Shown: positions 43,313 through 51,735, counted from the first letter of the stretch. The stretch: 64,000 nucleotides of DNA from Oscillospiraceae bacterium (GCA_004558145.1 SFDQ01000001.1:248001-312000), one strand, 5' to 3'. Made by a program: numbers and translations. The notes: generated from the sequence alone by a model not told the origin.

Positions 43313-44110
43313 TCACATGTACAGGACGAACTTGTCCTGGTTCTTTTTGAATACCAAGAGGCCGAAGGCCAGCATGGCAAGGCTGCACGCCCCGCAGATG
43401 ACCACCATGTTCAGGCTGAGCAGTTTGCCGTCCAGCACGGCGGCGCGGAAGGCGGTGATGTACCAGTAGATGGGGTTGAATTTGATGAGCGTCTCCAGAT
43501 AGATGTTGCCGAACTGGGCCGGGTCGTAGAAGATGGCGGAGAAGTACATCAGCACGGTGGTGAACACTTCCCACAAATGGATAACGTCCCGGAAGAACAC
43601 CGCCATGGTGGAGAGCACCAGCCCCACCCCCAGGCTGAACAGGAACATGGTGAGGATGGGATAGACCGCCAACAGCACCGTGGGGTGCAGGGGGCTGCCG
43701 GTGATGATCATGATGATGATGAGGGCGATGAAGCTGAAGAAATAGTTCACAAGGCCGAAGCAGGTCTTTTCCAGCGGGAACACATACTTCGGGATGTACA
43801 CCTTGCGCAGCAGCATGGCGTTGGCCATCACGCTGCCCATGGCCATGGTGGTGGACTCGCGGAAGAAGGTGAACATCAGCTGGCCGATGACCAAATAGAC
43901 GGGGTAGTTGGTGATGCCCTCGCCCCGGAACTGGAACAGGCTGCCGAACACCACCACCATCACGCCGCACATGAGCAGGGGGTTGAGCACGCTCCAGGCC
44001 ACGCCCAGCACGCTGCGGCGGTACTTCAGCTTGAAGTCCCGGCTGATGAGGTTATACAGAAGGTATCGGTAACGGAGAAAATCCTTGATATACAGTTTCA
44101 GCGTGTTCAA
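43313..44110 (-). CDS. Polysaccharide ABC exporter permease (Wzm/TagG-like)
   Basis: An ABC-2 type permease of 265 residues with six helices, SRDFKLKYRRSVLGVAWSVLNPLL near the N-terminus and FNPIYWYITAFRAAVLDG near the end. It forms the channel that flips an undecaprenyl-linked glycan outward. Start TTG 44110 is favoured because GAGAGGTGG lies 8 bp before it; the GTG at 44122 would sit inside that ribosome binding site. It is flanked by rfbC and the ATPase in one operon. Confidence 0.9.
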   Translation of the reverse strand: MNTLKLYIKDFLRYRYLLYNLISRDFKLKYRRSVLGVAWSVLNPLLMCGVMVVVFGSLFQFRGEGITNYPVYLVIGQLMFTFFRESTTMAMGSVMANAMLLRKVYIPKYVFPLEKTCFGLVNYFFSFIALIIIMIITGSPLHPTVLLAVYPILTMFLFSLGVGLVLSTMAVFFRDVIHLWEVFTTVLMYFSAIFYDPAQFGNIYLETLIKFNPIYWYITAFRAAVLDGKLLSLNMVVICGACSLAMLAFGLLVFKKNQDKFVLYM

Positions 44111-44115
44111 GGGGC

Positions 44116-44682
44116 TTACCACCTCTCAAAATACTCGAAGGTCTGGCTGGCGAAGGGGGTGTGGTGCTTGTCCTTCTCGCTGAGAAGATACTCGCACCCG
44201 CAGTCCGGCCACTGGATGCCCACGGTAGGGTCATCGTAGGGGATGCCGCCTTCGGCGGAGGGGTCGTAGTAGTCGGTGCACTTGTAGCAGAATTCCGCCG
44301 CGTCGCTGAGCACCAGAAAGCCGTGGGCAAAGCCCTGGGGCACATAGAACTGGCGCTTGTTCTCTTCGCTCAAAACAACGCCGGTCCACTTGCCGAAGGT
44401 CTCACTGTTCGGCCGGCAGTCCACCGCCACATCGAACACCTCGCCTTTGGTCACCCGCACCAGCTTGCCCTGGGTGTGCTCTTTCTGAAAGTGCACGCCC
44501 CGCAAAACGCCCCGGGAGGAGCGGGACTGGTTATCCTGCACGAACTCGTCGGTGATGCCGGCGGCGGCGAACTCCTCTTTCTGGAAGGTCTCCATGAAAT
44601 AGCCCCGCTCGTCGCCGAACACGGTGGGCTCCACGATGAGCACGCCCGGCAGTTCCGTTTTGATGAATTTGAATTTTCCCAT
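44116..44682 (-). CDS. rfbC: dTDP-4-dehydrorhamnose 3,5-epimerase
   Basis: A 188-residue cupin enzyme: GVLIVEPTVFGDERGYFMETFQ, FVQDNQSRSSRGVLRGVHFQ (catalytic His), YVPQGFAHGFLVLSD. It epimerises dTDP-4-keto-6-deoxyglucose on the way to dTDP-L-rhamnose. The other rhamnose genes (rmlA, rmlB, rmlD) are not in the window. It is co-directional with fdtA and the exporter genes. Confidence 0.93.
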   Translation of the reverse strand: MGKFKFIKTELPGVLIVEPTVFGDERGYFMETFQKEEFAAAGITDEFVQDNQSRSSRGVLRGVHFQKEHTQGKLVRVTKGEVFDVAVDCRPNSETFGKWTGVVLSEENKRQFYVPQGFAHGFLVLSDAAEFCYKCTDYYDPSAEGGIPYDDPTVGIQWPDCGCEYLLSEKDKHHTPFASQTFEYFERW

Positions 44683-44694
44683 CTTTCTTACCCC

Positions 44695-45132
44695 TTATTC
44701 CTCTTCGTTCTGCTCTGCGAGGGCCGCTTTGAAGCCTTCGTAGTCCCGCAGGTATTCGCTGCCGTCGTAGTGCTCGCTGGCCAGGACCAGAAGCACGCTG
44801 TCCGGCGAAAAGTCGTACATGTCCTTCCACACCATGCGGGGGATGTAGATGCCGGTGTTGGGCTTGTCCAGCGAGAAGACCTCCTCGCGGCCGCAGCCGT
44901 CGTCCACCCGCACCTTGCTTTGGCCCGCCACGTTGATGAGCACGAACTCGGTGCGGCGGTTGGCGTGCTGGCCGCGCACCACGTCGGCGTCGCTGCCGTA
45001 CATATAGAACACGCGCTTTATCTCAAAGGGCACCTGCTGCGCGCCCTCCACCACGATGAGGCTGCCCCGCTCGTCGCCAAGGTCCGCGAAGGAGAGCATC
45101 CTCACCCGGTCGTAGTTGTCGTTTTTCATCAT
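44695..45132 (-). CDS. fdtA: FdtA/QdtA-like dTDP-4-keto-6-deoxyglucose 3,4-ketoisomerase
   Basis: A 145-residue cupin with DERGSLIVVEGAQQVPFEIKR, VRGQHANRRTEFVLINVAG and an IPRMVWKDMYDFS end, typical of the sugar 3,4-ketoisomerases FdtA/QdtA. It shifts the keto group so that the next enzyme can aminate C3. It starts 1 bp after fdtB. Whether the product is the galacto (Fdt) or gluco (Qdt) epimer cannot be decided from sequence by eye. Confidence 0.85.
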   Translation of the reverse strand: MMKNDNYDRVRMLSFADLGDERGSLIVVEGAQQVPFEIKRVFYMYGSDADVVRGQHANRRTEFVLINVAGQSKVRVDDGCGREEVFSLDKPNTGIYIPRMVWKDMYDFSPDSVLLVLASEHYDGSEYLRDYEGFKAALAEQNEEE

Positions 45133-45133
45133 A

Positions 45134-46234
45134 TCACGGCTCCCAGGCGTTGATGGCCTCGATCACAAAGGTCTGTTCTTCTTCGGTCATGCCGTTGTAC
45201 ATGGGCAGGCTGAGCACCTCGTCGGCGTAGCGCTCGGCGATGGGGTAATCCCCCCGCTTCTTGCCAAGGTACCGATAAGCCTCGGACAGGTGGGGCGGGA
45301 TGGGATAGTGGATGATGGTGCCGATGCCCTTCTCTTTCAGATAGGCGGCCAGATCGTCCCGTCCCTTTTCCACATGGATGACGAACTGGTGCCAGGTGCT
45401 GTCCGCCCCGGGGCGCACTTCGGGCAGCCGGATGAGGGGGTGGTGCAGTTCGGCCAGATACCGCCCGGCGATGGCCCGGCGCTCGGCGTCGAATTCCGGC
45501 AGGTGAGAAAGCTTCACCCGCAGCAGGCCCGCCTGCAGCTCGTCCAGGCGGGAGTTGGTGCCCACCACCTGGTTGTGATAGCGCTTTTCGCTGCCGTAGT
45601 TGCGGTAGACCCGGAACTTTTTGGCCAGGGCCTCGTCATCGGTGACGATGCAGCCCGCGTCGCCAAACGCGCCGCAGCCCTTGGTGGGGTAGAAGGAGAA
45701 GCACCCCACGTCGCCGAAGGTGCCCACCGTCTGGCCCTGCCAGTGGTTGCCGTGGCTCTGGGCGCAGTCCTCCACCACCTTGAGGCCGTAGCTGCGGGCG
45801 ATCTCCATGATGCGGGTCATGTCGCAGGCCTGACCGAACAGATGCACCGCCAGGATGGCCTTGGTGCGGGGGGTGATGGCGGCCTCGATCTTCTCCGCGT
45901 CGATGTTGTCGTATTGGTCCGGCTCCACGAACACCGGGGTGGCCCCGTTCATGGAGATGCCCATGACGCAGGCGATGTAGGCGTTGGAGCAGACGATGAC
46001 CTCGTCGCCCCGGCCGATGCCCAGCAGACGGAAGCTGATCCACAGCGCGTCCAGCCCGCTGGCAAGGCCCACGCAGTATTTGGCGCCGATGTATTCGGCC
46101 CACTCGGCTTCAAACTGCTCCACCTCGCGGCCCAGAATGTACCAGCCGCTGCGCAGCACTTCCAGGGCTTTCGCCTCGTACTCGGCGGCGTGCAGGCTGT
46201 ATTGACGGCCCAGATCGTTGGGCAGGATGTTCAT
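45134..46234 (-). CDS. fdtB: DegT/DnrJ/EryC1-family sugar aminotransferase (FdtB-like)
   Basis: A 366-residue PLP enzyme. The cofactor Lys is in FYPTKGCGAFGDAG, and GLASGLDALWISFRLLG and VVEDCAQSHG line the active site. With fdtA next to it, it should transaminate dTDP-3-keto-6-deoxyhexose to a 3-amino-3,6-dideoxyhexose (Fuc3N or Qui3N). An N-acetyltransferase (FdtC/QdtC) is not adjacent. First gene of the glycan operon, with a promoter 46-74 bp upstream. Confidence 0.88.
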   Translation of the reverse strand: MNILPNDLGRQYSLHAAEYEAKALEVLRSGWYILGREVEQFEAEWAEYIGAKYCVGLASGLDALWISFRLLGIGRGDEVIVCSNAYIACVMGISMNGATPVFVEPDQYDNIDAEKIEAAITPRTKAILAVHLFGQACDMTRIMEIARSYGLKVVEDCAQSHGNHWQGQTVGTFGDVGCFSFYPTKGCGAFGDAGCIVTDDEALAKKFRVYRNYGSEKRYHNQVVGTNSRLDELQAGLLRVKLSHLPEFDAERRAIAGRYLAELHHPLIRLPEVRPGADSTWHQFVIHVEKGRDDLAAYLKEKGIGTIIHYPIPPHLSEAYRYLGKKRGDYPIAERYADEVLSLPMYNGMTEEEQTFVIEAINAWEP

Positions 46235-46279
46235 CTTGGTCCCTTGCCTTTCTGCGGCGGCAGCCGCACAAAAAATACC

Positions 46280-46308
46280 AATTTATATTTTACCCTATCC
46301 CGTGTCAA
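46280..46308 (-). promoter_or_regulatory. Promoter of the glycan operon
   Basis: Minus strand TTGACA (46303-46308) followed by an AT-rich -10 region read as TATAAA (15-bp spacer) or TAAATT (17-bp spacer). Confidence 0.6.
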
Positions 46309-46315
46309 AACGCAA

Positions 46316-46374
46316 CAAAAAGCCGCCCGCCGGGCGGCAAAAGGGCCCCGCCGGCGCAACGCCGCGGCGGGGCC
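46316..46374 (-). terminator. Double-hairpin terminator of the carboxypeptidase gene
   Basis: Minus strand GGCCCCGCCG/CGGCGGGGCC hairpin followed by TTTT, then a second GCCGCCCG/CGGGCGGC hairpin followed by TTTTT. Confidence 0.8.
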
Positions 46375-46393
46375 GCTGTGGTTTTGTTAAAGG

Positions 46394-47794
46394 TCAGTCC
46401 CGGCTGGGGGGCTTGGTCTGGCTGCGGGGAGAGGCCTTGTCCGTCTCCTTCTCCCAGGGGGGCGGCTCGGCGGGCAGAGGTTTGCGGGTGATGATCTCCC
46501 ACTGGGCGGGGCCGGTGGCGGCGGGCTTCTTTTTGCCCGCTTTGCGCCACAGCCGCATGCCCAGCACCAGCGCCATCACCGCGGCGGCCGCGGCCACCGC
46601 GATGCCCACGGGGTTCTTCTCCGGCTGGAGGGAGGAGGCGGGCACATAGGTGCTGGCGGCCAGCACCTCGTCGATGCCGCTCACCGAAAGCTGGGCCGAG
46701 CCCAGCTCCGAGGGCTGGTAGTCGTTCTCCGGCAGACTGTAGGTCACGCTGGCTGCAAAGGGCTGGCCCAGCACGTACTGGTCGGGGATCTGGTAGTCCA
46801 CGGTGATGCCGTCGGTGGAGAGGTTTTTGTTCAGCAGCGCGGTAGCGCTTTTGGGCTGCACCAGGGCGTTGCCCAGCGCCTCGCCGCCGCCCACCACCGG
46901 CACCTGGAAGGCCTCGTCCGGGGCGGGGATCTCCACCCGGGAGAAGTTCTCGAAGGCGTAGTCCAGAATGGCGCAGGCGTCCCGGAACTTGTCCTCCAGC
47001 ATCTGGCACTTCAGCTCCACCGAAATGAGGCGGATGCCGTTCTGCTCGGCGTAGTTCACGAAGGTGGTGAGGGCCTGATCGTGGAAGCCGTTCTTGGAGC
47101 CCTTGGCGTAGGTGCGGTAATAGTCGCCGGAAATGCGCATCCAGTCGGTGCAGTGGAACACCCGCTGCTGGGGCTGCTTGTTGGTGGCCTCCATGGTCCA
47201 GGGGTCGGTGCGACAGAAGATCTCCTCAAAGCCCGGCACCGTGAGGGCCCACCGGGTGATGATCGCCATGTCCCGGGCGGTGGTGTAGTGCTCGTCGTCG
47301 TGCAGGCCGTGGGGGTTCATATAGTGGGTGTTGGCAAGGCCCAGTTCGGCGGCCTTGGCGTTCATCGCGTCCACGCCGCCCTGGATGGTGCCGCCGATGT
47401 ACTCGGCCAGCACGTTCGCGCCGTCGTTGGCGCTCTCCAGCTCGGTGCCGTAGAGCACGTCCTCCAGGCGCACCACCTCCCCCTCCTGCAGGGCGATGTG
47501 GGAGGAGCCGTATTCCAGCTGGTGCACCGCGTCGTAGCTCACGGTGAGCTGGGTGTCCAGTTCGCCCTGGGCCTTTTCCAGCGCCAGGGCCATGGTCATG
47601 ATCTTGGTGATGGAGGCGGGATAGAGCACCTCGTCGGCGTTCTTTTCCATGATGACCTGACCGGTGTCGGCGTCCATCACGATGTAAGCTTCGCAGCTCA
47701 CGGACGGCCCCTGGTAGGCCAGCGCCGCGGGCGCGAAGAGGGCGGCGGCCAGCGCCGCCGCGCAGAGTGCGGTGAAGAATTTTTTCAAGCCCAA
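46394..47794 (-). CDS. D-alanyl-D-alanine carboxypeptidase (PBP5/DacA-like)
   Basis: A 466-residue S11 peptidase with a signal peptide (FFTALCAAALAAALFAPAALA). Active-site Ser-Lys are in PASITKIM and the second motif SAN is in ELESANDG. The third motif, KTG in most relatives, reads KNG in KGSKNGFHD, which may change substrate handling. A beta-rich domain (about 290-390), a C-terminal transmembrane helix (VGIAVAAAAAVMALVLGM) and a polar Pro-rich tail follow, so it is membrane-anchored with a cytoplasmic tail. It trims peptidoglycan stem peptides. It is divergent from the cyclo-ligase gene. Confidence 0.88.
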   Translation of the reverse strand: MGLKKFFTALCAAALAAALFAPAALAYQGPSVSCEAYIVMDADTGQVIMEKNADEVLYPASITKIMTMALALEKAQGELDTQLTVSYDAVHQLEYGSSHIALQEGEVVRLEDVLYGTELESANDGANVLAEYIGGTIQGGVDAMNAKAAELGLANTHYMNPHGLHDDEHYTTARDMAIITRWALTVPGFEEIFCRTDPWTMEATNKQPQQRVFHCTDWMRISGDYYRTYAKGSKNGFHDQALTTFVNYAEQNGIRLISVELKCQMLEDKFRDACAILDYAFENFSRVEIPAPDEAFQVPVVGGGEALGNALVQPKSATALLNKNLSTDGITVDYQIPDQYVLGQPFAASVTYSLPENDYQPSELGSAQLSVSGIDEVLAASTYVPASSLQPEKNPVGIAVAAAAAVMALVLGMRLWRKAGKKKPAATGPAQWEIITRKPLPAEPPPWEKETDKASPRSQTKPPSRD

Positions 47795-47862
47795 CGTCCC
47801 TTTGCTTTTCAGAATATCCGAAACCGCGCCCGCAAAAGCGGGGCACGGGCATGTTCTGAAAT

Positions 47863-47892
47863 ATTATACATAAATTTTACTGTGCGGCACAA
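47863..47892 (-). promoter_or_regulatory. Promoter of the carboxypeptidase gene
   Basis: Minus strand TTGTGC (47887-47892), 18-bp spacer, TATAAT (47863-47868). Confidence 0.68.
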
Positions 47893-47918
47893 GGGCTGCA
47901 CAAAATTTCCACAATTTG

Positions 47919-47948
47919 TTTAAAAAACGAGGGGGACGGTGGTATAAT
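47919..47948 (+). promoter_or_regulatory. Promoter of the 5-formyl-THF cyclo-ligase gene
   Basis: TTTAAA (47919-47924), 18-bp spacer, TATAAT (47943-47948); weak -35. It gives a short leader to ATG 47983. Confidence 0.5.
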
Positions 47949-47982
47949 GGGGTGGATATGGCAGGAAAAGAGGCGGCCCCGC

Positions 47983-48552
47983 ATGGAACAGAAAAGCATC
48001 CGCGAACAAAAGCGCGAAGCGCGGGCCGAAGCCCGTGCCCGCCTTGCGGGCTGCACCCCCGAGGACACGGCCCGCTGGGGCGAGGCCATGTTCGAATACC
48101 TGCGGGTGCTGCCGGTGTGGAACACCGCCCGCACGGTGATGTGCTTTGTGAGCACCCCCTCGGAGCCGGACACCCGGCCCCTTCTGCAGGCGGCGCTGCG
48201 CCAGGGCCGCGCCCTCTGCCTGCCCCGCCAGTGCGAGGCGGGCCGGATGGAGGCCCACCGGGTGGCGGCGCTGTTCGCCCTGCGGCCCGGCCCCTACGGC
48301 ATCCTGGAGCCGCCCTGCACCCTGCCGGTGGTGGACCCGGCGGCCATCGACCTCATCGTGGCCCCCTGTCTGGCCGCCGCGCCGGATGGGGCGCGTCTTG
48401 GCCACGGCGGCGGCTTTTACGACCGGTTCTTCGCCCGCAGCGGAGCGGCGCGGGTGGTCCTCTGCCCGTCGGCGGCGGTGTTCCCCCGCCTGCCCGCCGA
48501 CGAATTCGACCTTCCCGCCGACCTGGTCATCACCGAGCGGGGCATCCTGTAA
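47983..48552 (+). CDS. 5-formyltetrahydrofolate cyclo-ligase
   Basis: A 189-residue enzyme with an N-terminal basic substrate helix (SIREQKREARAEARARL), VMCFVSTPSEPDT, and the ATP-binding loop RLGHGGGFYDRFF. It converts 5-formyl-THF to 5,10-methenyl-THF with ATP, recycling one-carbon units. ATG 47983 fits the promoter position; the longer frame would begin inside the -10 region. Monocistronic, with a terminator shared with convergent dpaB. Confidence 0.92.
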   Translation: MEQKSIREQKREARAEARARLAGCTPEDTARWGEAMFEYLRVLPVWNTARTVMCFVSTPSEPDTRPLLQAALRQGRALCLPRQCEAGRMEAHRVAALFALRPGPYGILEPPCTLPVVDPAAIDLIVAPCLAAAPDGARLGHGGGFYDRFFARSGAARVVLCPSAAVFPRLPADEFDLPADLVITERGIL

Positions 48553-48563
48553 AACACAAAACA

Positions 48564-48600
48564 GCCCCCGGAGCAAACGCGCTCCGGGGGCCGCTTTTTT
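48564..48600. terminator. Bidirectional rho-independent terminator
   Basis: GCCCCCGGAGC-aaacgc-GCTCCGGGGGC then CGCTTTTTT, between convergent genes. Confidence 0.9.
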
Positions 48601-49175
48601 CACTCGGTGAGCACCGGCTGCAGCTGGCGGCCCCGCATGGCGCACTCCAGCGTGTCGCCGATGAGGGAGTAGTCGCTTTGCAGGCTGGCGGGCTTTTTCA
48701 GCCAGTCGTCCTGGGCGAAGGGCACCAGATAGAAGTTCTTGCGGTTAATGAGCCGGGCCAGGTTTTCCATGCTGGCGGCCAGCCCGTCGTTGGTGCTCAC
48801 CGCCAGCACCAGCGGCTTTGCCCCCCGCAGCATGCTCTTGGCCCCCAGGGTCACCGGCGTGTCGCTGATGCCGGCGGCCAGCTTTGCCAGGGTGGCCCCG
48901 GTGCAGGGGGCGATGACCATTGCGTCCGCCATGTTCTGCGGGCCCAGGGGCTCCGCGCCCTGCAGCGTCTCGATGGGCTTGCGGCCGGTGACGGCCTCCA
49001 CCTTTTTCTTCCAGCTTTCCGCCGTGCCGAAGCGGGTGTCCAGCCCGGCGGCGTTGAAACTCATCAGCGGCAGCACCTCCACCCCGCTGCGCACCATGGT
49101 CTCCATCACGCCCAGCGTCTTTTCAAAGGTGCAGAAGCTGCCGCACATCGCCCACACCACACGCTTTGCCTTCAT
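48600..49175 (-). CDS. dpaB: Dipicolinate synthase subunit B
   Basis: A 191-residue flavoprotein of the SpoVFB/DpaB type: VVWAMCGSFCTFEKTL, MSFNAAGLDTRFG, NMADAMVIAPCTGATLAKLA, AVSTNDGL. With DpaA it makes dipicolinic acid from the lysine-pathway intermediate in the mother cell; the product fills the spore core. The start overlaps the dpaA stop (TGATG), so translation is coupled. With sigK, it indicates a spore former. Confidence 0.94.
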   Translation of the reverse strand: MKAKRVVWAMCGSFCTFEKTLGVMETMVRSGVEVLPLMSFNAAGLDTRFGTAESWKKKVEAVTGRKPIETLQGAEPLGPQNMADAMVIAPCTGATLAKLAAGISDTPVTLGAKSMLRGAKPLVLAVSTNDGLAASMENLARLINRKNFYLVPFAQDDWLKKPASLQSDYSLIGDTLECAMRGRQLQPVLTE

Positions 49176-49975
49176 CAAATCCCCTCTCCCCTTTCTCTCA
49201 GCATGGCAAGCACCGCCTGGGCCACGAACTGGCCCGCCGTCACCGGCGCGCACCGGGCGGGCAGGCTGAGGGCGTGGATGGCCCGCACCCCCAGCTCCTT
49301 CGCCGCCTCAAAGTCGGTGCCGCCGGGCAGGCTGGCCAGGTCGATGACCAGCGCGTCCTTCGGCAGCTGTTTCAGCCGCTGTGCCCCCAGCACCGGGGCG
49401 GGCACCGTGTTCACCGCCACGTCGGTGCTCTCCAGCAGGCCGTCCACCGCCTCCATGGGCGCGGCGGCCAGTCCCTGGCTCATGGCCAGCGCCCGCTGGC
49501 CGGGGCTGCGGGCCGCCACCGTGACGCGGGCCCCCAGCGCCGCCAGCCGCACCGCCAGCGCCTGACCGCACCGCCCGTAGCCCAGCACCAGCACGGCGCT
49601 GCCCCAGACGGTGCGCCGCCGGTTCTGCAAAATGAGGCCGATGCACCCCTCCGCCGTGGGGATGGCGTTCAGGCGCGCCAGCTCCTCCCGCCCCAGATAG
49701 TCCGCAAGTTCGATGCCCGCGGCGGCGGCCGCCGCCTTTGCCCCGGCGCTCACCCGGCCGCCGAAGGCCGCCGTGCCGGGCCTTGCCTTTTTCAGCAGCT
49801 GCTCCAGCGCCGCCCCGTCCGCCGCCAGCGGCATGGGCAGCAGCACCCAGTCCGCCCGGGGCAGCCCCTCCGGGCCGCACACCTCGAATCCCTTTTCCCC
49901 CAGGTAGTCCGCCGCTGCCTTCTGGCGGGCGTCCTCGCCGATCACCGCGAACACCCCGGGCCGTTTTTGTTCCAT
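49175..49975 (-). CDS. dpaA: Dipicolinate synthase subunit A
   Basis: A 266-residue protein of the SpoVFA/DpaA family with a Rossmann core (AVLVLGYGRCGQALAVRLAALG), NTVPAPVLGAQRL and DLASLPGGTDFEAA. It is somewhat shorter than many relatives at the N-terminus, where MEQKRPGVFAVIGEDARQ starts directly at the first domain. ATG 49975 is preceded by GAGGGGGGAAGG. A candidate sigma-K promoter lies about 70-95 bp upstream. Confidence 0.9.
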   Translation of the reverse strand: MEQKRPGVFAVIGEDARQKAAADYLGEKGFEVCGPEGLPRADWVLLPMPLAADGAALEQLLKKARPGTAAFGGRVSAGAKAAAAAAGIELADYLGREELARLNAIPTAEGCIGLILQNRRRTVWGSAVLVLGYGRCGQALAVRLAALGARVTVAARSPGQRALAMSQGLAAAPMEAVDGLLESTDVAVNTVPAPVLGAQRLKQLPKDALVIDLASLPGGTDFEAAKELGVRAIHALSLPARCAPVTAGQFVAQAVLAMLRERGEGI

Positions 49976-50042
49976 CGCCCTTCCCCCCTCGCACCGGGCG
50001 CGGGCATTTGTGCGCCCGGGCCGTTCTTGTGCCGATTTGACC

Positions 50043-50070
50043 CATGGTATGCGCCGCAAAGCGCAAAAGT
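50043..50070 (-). promoter_or_regulatory. Candidate sigma-K promoter of dpaAB
   Basis: Minus strand AC (50069-50070), 17-bp spacer, CATACCATG (50043-50051). The known sigma-K consensus is AC-N17-CATAnnnTA, so only the last base differs. No sigma-A promoter is visible for dpaA. Short motifs occur by chance, hence moderate confidence. Confidence 0.45.
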
Positions 50071-50306
50071 GAACGCCGGACCGGCCTTTCGGCCCCTTTG
50101 GCCCCCTTTTGCGCCGGAGGGCAAAATCCCGAAAAAAGGCCCCCGCGCGGGGGCCGAAAAGGACAATTTGCAAAAACAGCGGCATTTTTTGCCTTTTGAG
50201 TGTTTATTTCGCCGCAAAAAAATTATATAATGGAAAGCAGGATAACACTTTTCTCCGGCAACGGGCGGAGCGCGCTTCGCCCCATTACGTTTTTGAGGTG
50301 ACCCAA
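50071..50306 (+). promoter_or_regulatory. murC leader and promoter region
   Basis: This is part of a 331-bp gene-free stretch (49976-50306). It contains a GGCCCCCGCGCGGGGGCC hairpin (about 50137-50154), an A/T-rich part, a TATAAT (50226-50231) with a weak TTTATT (50203-50208) at 17 bp, and a GGGCGGAG/CTTCGCCC hairpin before the ribosome binding site. No gene was recognised in it. Confidence 0.5.
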
Positions 50307-51680
50307 ATGAGCTACATCGGCGGTTACAACCCCGGGCTTCTCCGGGGCGTGAAACACCTGCATTTCATCGGCATCGGCGGCAGCGGCATGTATCCGCTGG
50401 TGCAGATCCTCAATTCCCGCGGCTACGAGATCAGCGGCAGCGACGTGAACGAAGGCTCCATCATCGACGCGGAGCGCGCCCTGGGCATCACCGTGTACAT
50501 GGGCCACGACCCGCAGAACGTGGTCGGGGCGGACATGGTGATCTACTCGGCGGCCATCCACGACGACAACCCCGAACTGCAGGAGGCGGACGCCCGGGGC
50601 ATCCCCACGCTGGAGCGCAGCGTGCTGCTGGGCTATGTGAGCCGGCTGTACCCCCACAGCGTGTGCGTGGCGGGCACCCACGGCAAGACCACCACCACCT
50701 GCATGATCACCACCATGCTGGAACTGGCGGGCCGGGACCCCGCGGCGGTCATCGGCGGCAAGCTGCCCCTCATCGGCGGCTACGGCAAGGCCGGCACCGG
50801 CAGCTGCATCGTGGTGGAGGCCTGCGAGTATGCCGAGACCTTCCTGCGGCTGACCCCCCACATCGCGGTGCTTTTGAACATTGACAACGACCATCTGGAC
50901 TACTACGGCACCATGGGCCAGCTGAAGCTGGCCTTCAAGAAGTTCGCGCTGATGGCCACCAACACCATCGTGGCCAACGCCGACGACGAGGGCGTCATCC
51001 AGGTCATCAACAGCATCGACCGCAATGTGCGCACCTTCGGCATCCAGAAATCGGCGGACTACCGGGCCGCCAACATCCGGGAGTATAAGCCCGGCTTCTA
51101 TGAGTTCGACGTGCTGGAGTGGGACAACTACTACGCCCACCTGTGCCTTTCCACCCCGGGCTACCACAACATCTACAACGCGCTGGCCATGGTCAGCTGC
51201 GCCCGGGCGCTGGGCCTGGAGGCCAGCGCCGCCGAGGCGGCGGCCCGCAGCTTCTCCGGCGCCGGGCGGCGGTTCGAGGTGCTGGGCGAGGTGAACGGCG
51301 TGACCATCGTGGACGACTACGCCCACCATCCCACCGAGGTGGCCGCCACCCTGGCCACCGCCAAGGAGTTGGGTTTCAAGCGGGTGTGGGCGGTGGACCA
51401 GCCCTTCACCTACAGCCGCACCCGGGCCCTGCTGCACGAGTTCGCCGAGGTGCTCAGCGCCGCCGACCGGGTGGTGCTGACCCCCATCATGGGCAGCCGC
51501 GAGGTGGACGACGGCAGCGTGAAGAGCGAGGACCTTGCCGCGCTGATCCCCGGCTGCGTGACGGTGGCGGGCCTCAAGGAGGCCGCCGACTACATCAAGG
51601 CCAACGCCGAGCCGGGCGACCTGGTGCTGACGCTGGGCTGCGGCGACGTTTACAAAGCCGCCCGCATGATGCTGCAATAA
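50307..51680 (+). CDS. murC: UDP-N-acetylmuramate-L-alanine ligase MurC
   Basis: A 457-residue Mur ligase: N-terminal Rossmann domain (FIGIGGSGMYPLVQIL), ATP loop VAGTHGKTTTTCMI, central motifs VVEACEYAETFL and NIDNDHLDYYG, and C-terminal DDYAHHPTEVAATL. It adds L-Ala to UDP-MurNAc in peptidoglycan precursor synthesis. ATG 50307 follows GAGGTGA; the longer upstream frame lies in the leader. Monocistronic. Confidence 0.96.
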   Translation: MSYIGGYNPGLLRGVKHLHFIGIGGSGMYPLVQILNSRGYEISGSDVNEGSIIDAERALGITVYMGHDPQNVVGADMVIYSAAIHDDNPELQEADARGIPTLERSVLLGYVSRLYPHSVCVAGTHGKTTTTCMITTMLELAGRDPAAVIGGKLPLIGGYGKAGTGSCIVVEACEYAETFLRLTPHIAVLLNIDNDHLDYYGTMGQLKLAFKKFALMATNTIVANADDEGVIQVINSIDRNVRTFGIQKSADYRAANIREYKPGFYEFDVLEWDNYYAHLCLSTPGYHNIYNALAMVSCARALGLEASAAEAAARSFSGAGRRFEVLGEVNGVTIVDDYAHHPTEVAATLATAKELGFKRVWAVDQPFTYSRTRALLHEFAEVLSAADRVVLTPIMGSREVDDGSVKSEDLAALIPGCVTVAGLKEAADYIKANAEPGDLVLTLGCGDVYKAARMMLQ

Positions 51681-51690
51681 AAACGAACAA

Positions 51691-51727
51691 AAGACCCGCC
51701 GGGCGGTTTGCCCGGCGGGTCTTTTTT
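51691..51727. terminator. Bidirectional rho-independent terminator
   Basis: AAGACCCGCCGGGC-ggttt-GCCCGGCGGGTCTTTTTT between convergent murC and the mazF-type gene. Confidence 0.94.
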
Positions 51728-51735
51728 GTGCTTTT

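Noticed and set aside
50109..50306. 66-codon N-terminal extension of MurC
   Set aside because: It lies in the leader with its own -10-like box and hairpins; MurC homology starts at ATG 50307 with a good ribosome binding site.
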